A stretch of 11,567 bases of DNA from DATDCV01 sp036524155 (GTDB lineage Bacteria; Verrucomicrobiota; Verrucomicrobiia; Limisphaerales; UBA8199), in assembly GCA_036524155.1 (NCBI GenBank), contig DATDCV010000370.1, positions 1 through 11,567 of the forward strand, given 5' to 3'. Shown piece after piece: positions 6,892 through 11,567 of this stretch. The notes under the pieces were generated by a model. It saw only the letters and a program-made list of their open reading frames with translations, searched no databases and had not been told where the DNA came from. The number at the start of each line of letters is the position of its first letter. Position 1 is the stretch's first letter. Made by a program: the position numbers and the translations under genes.

Positions 6892-9568
6892 CGCGGGGGT
6901 TGGGTGCCGGGCGAGATATTACGCTCAGTCGTTGCGCGGCCGGCTCCGGAGCGGCCCATTTGGCTTGGAAATCGCGGGCCTGGGGAAACCCCTGCCGTGG
7001 AGCTCGGCGCTGAACGGAGAGACGCACCAGCGAGGGCGAGTGACAGAACACCGGGTATTGGAGCCTGGTGGCAAGGAGCCCCATCTTCGGGCCCACTTGC
7101 TCGGGTCCCTCCCGCCAGTTATCGCAAAACAACTGCGCGGCCTGACGCGAGATTAAGAGAGCCTGAGCCCCCACCAGGTCGCGCGGGTCGATGACTATCG
7201 CGTTGTTGCTTGGGATCCGGGCGAATTCGCGTATGCCGGGGTTATGCAGGCTCGCGAGGGTGATCTGCTTTCTCGCCAATAGGCTCCAGGCGCACAGGTT
7301 TTGGAAAAAATGAGCGTTGAACTCGAGATTATCCTCGAGGTAGAGCAAATAATCGGCGCCGCTCTGCAAGCCGATTTGAAGGGCTTTCCACGCGGTATGG
7401 GCCAGGCGATCCGGTAGGCGAGTAAACCGTTGTTCGTCCATTTGCACGTGAACTGGCCGGCCCGCCCAGTCGGTGGCGGCGAGATTTGCCAGCGTCTTTT
7501 GGAGAGAAACCCCGCGTTCGGGGGACGAAACCACGCAACTGAAAAGTTTGACCTCATCCTCGGCCGGCGCCGAACCTCCTGCATCGGCGGGATGTGGCAG
7601 CGGCCTGGGTTTGAGCTTTTCGATTTGGCCATCCCAGACTCTCCGCAAATCACACAAGATCTGCCGACACTCTTTATCGAACCGGAAGCCGCGAATTCGC
7701 CGGTTGGGAGCGAAGAGGCTCCACTTGGCCATTGTGCGATGCTGAAAAAGGCGGTGTCCCTCGAGGTCGTGTTGGCACATGACGCCAGGTAGCCGATGGG
7801 GCTTTCGGCTGGGCATGGCATAGGGCGTGTTCAGCCTGAAGAACGCCATCTGGAAGGTCTGTTTATCCCCATGAACATGCTGGTAAAAAAGTTCGCTATG
7901 CTGGTTATACCAGAGACACAGGTTCAACGGGCGCCAGCAGTTCTTCTTGTCGACCAGCACCTGTCCGGTTTCAAACTCCGGGCCGCTTTGGCAGGGCACA
8001 TCGAACAGCTTCCAAGCCGTGCTTCCGCGCCTCAGCCGCCAATAGTCCGGCCAGAAGACTGCCCCCAACCGCAGAAACTCCGGGGCGTCGAATAAGTGCT
8101 CCGGGTTTTGCACGGGCACATTATCAGCGTCCAACAACAGGACTTGCTGGAAACGGGAGTGCAACAACGCGTAGGGCTTGACCGCCCATACGTGGGTTAA
8201 ATTCGCAGGATGCTGGCACCTGACGGTCTCGACATCGACGCATTTAACGCCCAGGGGTGCCACAAGCGCGCGCATACGGTCATCCATTTCACATTCGCCG
8301 CAGTGCCACAATTCGATGGGGAGGTCGCATCCCAACCGCCGCAGCATGTTGATGCACACCCAAGCGTTGGTGAACATGGGGACTCCGCCACCGCAAACGA
8401 CGATACCACGGCCGGTAAACCCGGGGGGACAGGCGGGGATTTCGTTGATGAACCGTTCGGCCAGTTCGGGCGCGGTGTAGAAGTTGAGCGGCCTTTTTGC
8501 CAGGGTATTGCTGGCGGTGGACCCCACCCCGCCGGCGGCGAGTTTTGCCTCTTTCGGAGAAAGATAACGTGCCGTGCCACCCCCGAAATAGGTCTCAATT
8601 CGCTGGATGACTGCGTCGCTCGAGATCATGTCCATGCACCGGGGCAATCCCTGCTTGACATCGACACAGAGATGCTTTTTGGCGTCGCGCTCATCACCAT
8701 CCCCCAGCGGTGTCGTGCGAGCTTTCCAGCACCCGCCGTGGGCGCAGCAGGCGAGGGCTCCGACGGTGTGAATGAACTGGTGACCGGGATAAGCCTCCCA
8801 ATGCGGGGGTTCCCTGCCGCCGGCCACGACCACGCAGGGTCTGACGGTGTGCCGGTCCGACCGCAAAGGCACGGCTGCGGCCAGGTGCATCAATCCCGTT
8901 ACCCCACAAAGCACGCCTTGGGCATGGTGCACCAGCAAGATCAACTCGCGGATCGTTGTGCGCCCGCGCAGATCGATGACTCCTCGCAGTCTCGGGTGGT
9001 AATGCGCCCCGTCGCCGACCTGGACGAACTGAATGTGCCCACGGAAATGGTCCACGACCTCCTGATACCTTCGCACGTCCCACCACTTGATGGTGCAATC
9101 GTGCTTGCCTCCGGCTGAAATTAGCCAGAAGGGAATCCCGGCTCCCACAAGTTCGTGAACTTGCGATCGCCGGGCTTTTTCCTGGTCTGAGAGGTAGATG
9201 TCGCCCCGCATCGCCGCCGGCTTCATCCTGGTGCCAAGGTATTGGTTAAGAAAATCGATGAACACATACACCGAATGACAGCCCACGGTATCGCTACGGT
9301 TGACGAGGGACGGCACACAATCGACTACCTTGACCTCGGGGTCGTAATCGCCCAGCGGAGTGAGGCGTGGATTGTGCCGCCAGAGATCCGGATACCAGGT
9401 GCGCACATCCACCACATACCGACCCGGGAAGGTCAATTGCAGATCGCGAATCGCCGCCGTGAGCAGCACAATGTCACCCAGCGAAAGCCAGCAACGGAAT
9501 ATGTAATTGAGCATTGAGGTCTTTTGTGCACTGGCCTGCGACTCCGCGGCCGTGCTCAGCACCCGCAT
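6884..9568 (-). CDS. Three-module glycosyltransferase (GT9-like, MNN1/GT71-like, GT-A-like)
   Basis: An 894-residue cytoplasmic protein without signal or membrane helix. Residues about 19-330 resemble GT9 heptosyltransferases: SLGDIVLLTAAIRDL near the start and GVTGLMHLAAAV (222-233) in the nucleotide-sugar-binding half. They are followed by cysteines C274, C275, C280, C301 and C311. Residues about 385-620 resemble the MNN1-type mannosyltransferase family: GRGIVVCGGGVP, LPIELWHCGECEMDDRMR, the DxD-like LLLDADNVPVQNP (D480, D482), ETGQVLVDK, HGDKQTF and CQHDLEGHRLFQH. A Pro/Ala linker (about 653-670) leads to a third region, about 672-850, with DYLLYLEDN (E745, D746), like the LEDD-type metal site of GT-A enzymes. 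It likely builds a surface glycan or glycosylates protein; donor and acceptor are unknown. An in-frame TAG lies two codons before the ATG at 9568. GGAGG sits 14 nt upstream, which is far, so ATG 9514 (MLNYIF, at the start of GT9 similarity) is a real alternative. Confidence 0.88.
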   Translation of the reverse strand: MRVLSTAAESQASAQKTSMLNYIFRCWLSLGDIVLLTAAIRDLQLTFPGRYVVDVRTWYPDLWRHNPRLTPLGDYDPEVKVVDCVPSLVNRSDTVGCHSVYVFIDFLNQYLGTRMKPAAMRGDIYLSDQEKARRSQVHELVGAGIPFWLISAGGKHDCTIKWWDVRRYQEVVDHFRGHIQFVQVGDGAHYHPRLRGVIDLRGRTTIRELILLVHHAQGVLCGVTGLMHLAAAVPLRSDRHTVRPCVVVAGGREPPHWEAYPGHQFIHTVGALACCAHGGCWKARTTPLGDGDERDAKKHLCVDVKQGLPRCMDMISSDAVIQRIETYFGGGTARYLSPKEAKLAAGGVGSTASNTLAKRPLNFYTAPELAERFINEIPACPPGFTGRGIVVCGGGVPMFTNAWVCINMLRRLGCDLPIELWHCGECEMDDRMRALVAPLGVKCVDVETVRCQHPANLTHVWAVKPYALLHSRFQQVLLLDADNVPVQNPEHLFDAPEFLRLGAVFWPDYWRLRRGSTAWKLFDVPCQSGPEFETGQVLVDKKNCWRPLNLCLWYNQHSELFYQHVHGDKQTFQMAFFRLNTPYAMPSRKPHRLPGVMCQHDLEGHRLFQHRTMAKWSLFAPNRRIRGFRFDKECRQILCDLRRVWDGQIEKLKPRPLPHPADAGGSAPAEDEVKLFSCVVSSPERGVSLQKTLANLAATDWAGRPVHVQMDEQRFTRLPDRLAHTAWKALQIGLQSGADYLLYLEDNLEFNAHFFQNLCAWSLLARKQITLASLHNPGIREFARIPSNNAIVIDPRDLVGAQALLISRQAAQLFCDNWREGPEQVGPKMGLLATRLQYPVFCHSPSLVRLSVQRRAPRQGFPQARDFQAKWAAPEPAAQRLSVISRPAPNPRDD

Positions 9569-9683
9569 CCTCTATCGCTGGTCCTCCGGCGCCGGACGTT
9601 CGCACGGAAGAGCGAATCCATCGCCGCTCCGCGTTCAGGCCCGGTCCCCGCAGCGCCCTGGCTCGACGCCAGAGGCGGCTCTC

Positions 9684-10043
9684 TCACCTGGCGAGGCCCT
9701 GCTCCCTGACCCTGATCTCCAGCGCCTGTTTGATCACCCGCGCGGCCACGTCATCCAGGGAGATGGTTAGGACCAATTTTAGCTGGGTCTCAGCTTCCTC
9801 CAGTACCCCGGCCAACTCCCGGTGCACCAGTTGCAGCACCCATCTTTCCATCGCTGCCCTCTCCAAATTCTCGGTCGAGACGTCCATGGCGCTCTCGGAC
9901 ACAACGATGGTTTGCTCGTGCCATACCGCGGTGTAAACGGAAGGAGGGCTGCAGATTGGCGAATAAGAGCAGGCTGGTCCTTTGTCGCCGGGCGGCAGAG
10001 CCAAGTACGCGGTCTTCACAGCTGCGGAGTTTTCAGTACCCAT
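9684..10043 (-). CDS. Hypothetical protein, 119 aa
   Basis: Not recognised. The ATG at 10043 (MGTENSAAVK) is preceded by a GAGAGA motif at suitable distance, and codon use with mostly G or C at third positions resembles the neighbours. The frame extends to an ATG at 10151, but that overlaps the TatD gene and is less likely. Residues 1-50 are low in predicted helix and contain CSYSPIC (two cysteines five apart) and several prolines. Residues about 54-117 look mostly alpha-helical and charged (VSTENLERAAMERW through KQALEIRVREQG), and could form a coiled or helical-bundle interaction domain. No signal peptide or membrane helix is seen. It lies 89 bp after TatD and 115 bp before the glycosyltransferase, on the same strand. 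It could be an accessory or acceptor protein for the glycosyltransferase, but nothing in the sequence proves this. Confidence 0.6.
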   Translation of the reverse strand: MGTENSAAVKTAYLALPPGDKGPACSYSPICSPPSVYTAVWHEQTIVVSESAMDVSTENLERAAMERWVLQLVHRELAGVLEEAETQLKLVLTISLDDVAARVIKQALEIRVREQGLAR

Positions 10044-10132
10044 AGGATTTCTCTCGTTGTCACGGGGTTCAACCCAAGAAATCACAGATCGCCACAGCCA
10101 GCAAGCGATTTCCATCGCCCGGAAATGGTCTT

Positions 10133-11026
10133 TCACCGCTGGCGCTCGCACAACTGGCCAAACAGCCTGAGGAAGTTCTTTTCCACCCTGGGAGCGAGCG
10201 TCCCGAGAGCCTCCCCAAGTAGCTCTGCCGCAAACTGGTAAACCGCCCCCAGGTTAGCCGGGTGATTGAGCGGCTTGCCCTCTGTCGAGGGCGGCAGTGG
10301 ATACCTTACACGTTCCGGTGGCAATGGTTGGTCCGGCGCGTCAGTTTCGATCAGGAGCCGGTCCGGCGGCACGTGCCGGAAGGCCTCCCTCTGACGGTCC
10401 TTCCGCCCGTGTGCGAAATAGCCGGGCAAAGAAAAGTAGGCTCCATGCCTGGCCAGCGGCTCGATCATCTCCTGCGGCCCCCCGAACGAGTGGAGCACAA
10501 ATCCGCACTTCGGCCGCGGCCCGTCCTCGAGCAGTTCGAGGAGCCGACCCCAAGCCTGTTGACAATGAATACTAACCGGGAGGTTTCGCTCAGCCGCCAT
10601 GCTCATCTGTGCAAAGAACATTTCTTCCTGCAGCCCTAAATCGTAATCCTTGATCCATCGGTCCAAACCGATTTCCCCCACCGCCGCCACGCCGGCGTCC
10701 AGGTAACGAATCAGCACCTCCCGCCATCGGGCTGAGCGCTCTCTGACATACCAGGGATGATAGCCGAAAGACGGGATGATCTGGGGATGATTGCGAGCCA
10801 GATCGAGCACTGTGTCCCAGTCCCCTTCGCAAGCCCCGTTCACGACCATCTTCTGAACGTTCTCGGCGGCCAGTTCCTTCCACATGACGTCGTCCAACCG
10901 GAGCCGCTCATCTTGAAGGTGGTTGTGCGCGTCGTAAAGCCGCAGGGCGATGGTGGGGAGCTCGTTCCGGCCGGCGTTGCTTTGAGCCGCCAGTGCATCG
11001 TTTCGAGTTCCCGGCTGGGTGCTCAT
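10133..11026 (-). CDS. TatD-family metal-dependent hydrolase
   Basis: A 297-residue amidohydrolase-superfamily protein of the TatD type. The metal-binding residues are in the expected order: DAHNHLQD with H34 and H36, E118 in GEIGLD, H154 in SIHC, H179 in LHSFGG and D229 in ETDAP. FGYHPWYV (87-94) and NHPANL (254-259) also match family landmarks. Known relatives are Mg/Mn-dependent nucleases or related phosphoesterases; the substrate of this one is not determined. It has a 30-residue N-terminal extension before the motif where most family members start directly. The start at 11026 has AGGAG 3 nt before the ATG, which is close but usable; an in-frame ATG at 11296 would run through the palindromic repeat and is rejected. 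It may be the first gene of the minus-strand series down to 2880, with two hairpins in its leader. Confidence 0.9.
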   Translation of the reverse strand: MSTQPGTRNDALAAQSNAGRNELPTIALRLYDAHNHLQDERLRLDDVMWKELAAENVQKMVVNGACEGDWDTVLDLARNHPQIIPSFGYHPWYVRERSARWREVLIRYLDAGVAAVGEIGLDRWIKDYDLGLQEEMFFAQMSMAAERNLPVSIHCQQAWGRLLELLEDGPRPKCGFVLHSFGGPQEMIEPLARHGAYFSLPGYFAHGRKDRQREAFRHVPPDRLLIETDAPDQPLPPERVRYPLPPSTEGKPLNHPANLGAVYQFAAELLGEALGTLAPRVEKNFLRLFGQLCERQR

Positions 11027-11065
11027 TTCTCCTGAAGTGTCGGAACGCCCAATGAAAACTGCGGC

Positions 11066-11083
11066 CAGCGGAATAACCCGCTG
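11066..11083 (-). other. Hairpin in the presumed TatD leader
   Basis: A 6-bp perfect stem (CAGCGG at 11066-11071 with CCGCTG at 11078-11083) closes a 6-nt loop. It lies about 40 bp before the TatD start. It may be part of a structured leader together with the hairpin at 11100-11118. A role is not shown. Confidence 0.35.
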
Positions 11084-11093
11084 TGACGAAACC

Positions 11094-11118
11094 AAAAGAG
11101 CGCACCAACGGGGTGCGC
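11094..11118 (-). terminator. Terminator-like hairpin upstream of TatD
   Basis: On the minus strand a 7-bp GC-rich stem (GCGCACC/GGTGCGC, 11100-11118, 5-nt loop) is followed at once by TCTTTT (11099-11094). It has the shape of a weak intrinsic terminator. It could be an attenuator in the TatD leader, or end a transcript arriving from beyond the window. The T-run is interrupted, so efficiency is doubtful. Confidence 0.35.
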
Positions 11119-11218
11119 CCAAAAACACACGGTAAGCCGAGGGTACAGGATGTTGCCTTCCCAGGCAATGATATTTGACGTGCCGATGGATGCGCTCTGG
11201 GGTGGCCCGGCCGTGTCG

Positions 11219-11227
11219 CACAGGGAG
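11219..11227 (+). repeat. Left copy of 9-bp direct repeat CACAGGGAG
   Basis: An identical copy is at 11336-11344. The pair brackets the inverted repeat with 7 bp between on the left and 3 bp on the right. It could be a remnant target duplication, but the uneven spacing makes coincidence possible. Confidence 0.4.
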
Positions 11228-11234
11228 GTATCGC

Positions 11235-11332
11235 CTCAGTCTTGGGTCGGAGCGCCGATTTCTAATCGGCTTAAGCGAGCCGACGGCCTTCTGCAAGCCG
11301 AGTACAACTCGGCGCTCCGACCCAAGACTGAG
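11235..11332. repeat. 98-bp intergenic inverted repeat with multi-arm folding potential
   Basis: Perfect 24-bp arms lie at 11235-11258 and 11309-11332. At the inner ends two matching 7-bp hairpins with 3-nt loops can form instead: 11254-11270 (GCCGATT/AATCGGC) and 11297-11313 (GCCGAGT/ACTCGGC). The outer arms then still pair over 19 bp, and the junctions are contiguous with no unpaired base. The unit GCCGA occurs three times and its complement TCGGC twice. No protein is encoded. The structure resembles a small non-autonomous palindromic element of the REP or MITE kind. A transcription terminator or a processed RNA hairpin are alternatives. Copy number elsewhere in the genome cannot be seen here. 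Confidence 0.75.
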
Positions 11333-11335
11333 TTA

Positions 11336-11344
11336 CACAGGGAG
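11336..11344 (+). repeat. Right copy of 9-bp direct repeat CACAGGGAG
   Basis: Identical to 11219-11227, 3 bp outside the right arm of the inverted repeat. See the left copy for its interpretation. Confidence 0.4.
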
Positions 11345-11412
11345 CAAACCTTTCCTTGACGCCTCGCCGCCGCGCGCGGTAATTGTGGCTGCAATACCTG
11401 CAGGTTCGGCCT

Positions 11413-11567
11413 ATGTGGAAGTCTGTCGTCCAAAAGACAAACGAATTGCGGGCGCTTGATCCGCAGAGCCGGGCATTCGGCGCGATGGCGCATCGCGATG
11501 TTCTTCGGTTCTGCTTGAGCGTGGGTGCCCTGAGGCAGGTCGGGGGCCGAATCGGGGCGCCCTGGCC
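11413..11567 (+). CDS. Start of an unrecognised protein, cut by the right edge
   Basis: From ATG at 11413 the frame stays open to the window end (51 complete codons). Third codon positions are mostly G or C, as in the neighbouring genes. The product begins MWKSVVQKTNELRALD and continues with a helix-like, charged segment including AMAHRDVLRFCLSVGALRQVGG. There is no signal peptide and no motif that I recognise. A short AGG (11402-11404) lies 8 nt before the ATG. A TTGACG (11356-11361) could be a -35 element, but no good -10 follows. It is transcribed away from TatD. Too little is visible to judge function, and a longer upstream start is not excluded. Confidence 0.45.
   Translation, partial: MWKSVVQKTNELRALDPQSRAFGAMAHRDVLRFCLSVGALRQVGGRIGAPW

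Larger units (their letters stand above)
11027..11412. other. Intergenic region with leader hairpins and a palindromic repeat
   Basis: No convincing gene lies in these 386 bp. Reading frames that cross it on the minus strand pass through the inverted repeat and have no family features. The part next to TatD (11066-11118) holds two hairpins, and 11219-11344 holds a 98-bp inverted repeat with short flanking direct repeats. No good promoter for the TatD gene was found by eye. Confidence 0.6.

Noticed and set aside
8210..9118. 302-codon plus-strand reading frame
   Set aside because: Antisense to the glycosyltransferase, which shows clear family motifs; long antisense frames are common at this GC content.
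11027..11296. Extension of TatD to ATG 11296
   Set aside because: It would add 90 residues translated through the inverted repeat and leader hairpins; ATG 11026 has AGGAG in front.
11235..11332. tRNA or integron attC site
   Set aside because: The multi-arm fold lacks the acceptor end, anticodon-arm and T-loop sequences of tRNA, and I see no attC core-site boxes at the ends.
11236..11493. 85-codon minus-strand frame
   Set aside because: It crosses the inverted repeat and has no recognisable features; the repeat explains the sequence better.
1..11567. CRISPR array, rRNA, transposase or phage genes
   Set aside because: No regularly spaced repeats, rRNA-like sequence or recombinase/transposase motifs were seen on either strand.

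Overview
The window looks like a stretch of chromosome from a GC-rich (roughly 60% by eye), large-genome soil or water bacterium of the Verrucomicrobia/Planctomycetes type, most likely Verrucomicrobia. The grounds are: a Ser/Thr kinase fused through one membrane helix to WD40 propellers, a secreted glycosidase-like protein, a multi-module glycosyltransferase, a small tail-bearing membrane protein, and an intergenic palindromic repeat. The taxonomic assignment is inference; no rRNA or tRNA gene is present to support it.

Layout from left to right. Positions 1-2546 (minus) hold the first 848 codons of a secreted glycoside-hydrolase-like protein that runs off the left edge. It is divergent from a 51-residue membrane protein gene (2682-2837, plus) that has a recognisable sigma70-type promoter. 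From 11026 down to 2880 five genes lie head to tail on the minus strand: a TatD-family metal hydrolase (11026-10133), an unrecognised 119-residue protein (10043-9684), an 894-residue three-module glycosyltransferase (9568-6884), a 1075-residue membrane kinase with two predicted WD40 propellers (6891-3664), and a UPF0173 metallo-beta-lactamase-fold hydrolase (3560-2880). Gaps in this series are about 90-115 bp, except that the glycosyltransferase stop and kinase start overlap by 8 bp (ATGATTGA on the minus strand). Those two are the only pair for which coupled translation can be argued directly.

The right end (11027-11412) is intergenic. It carries two hairpins in the presumed leader of the TatD gene and a 98-bp inverted repeat (11235-11332) that can fold as a multi-arm junction and is loosely bracketed by a 9-bp direct repeat. 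A plus-strand reading frame starting at 11413 runs off the right edge.

The most interesting element is the coupled pair: a cytoplasmic protein that appears to join a GT9/heptosyltransferase-like module with a cysteine cluster, a MNN1-type (GT71-like) module and a second GT-A-like module, followed directly by a trans-membrane kinase whose catalytic loop is intact but which reads DVG in place of DFG. That phosphorylation and surface or protein glycosylation are linked here is an inference from gene order. All domain calls come from reading the sequence by eye, without any database search.
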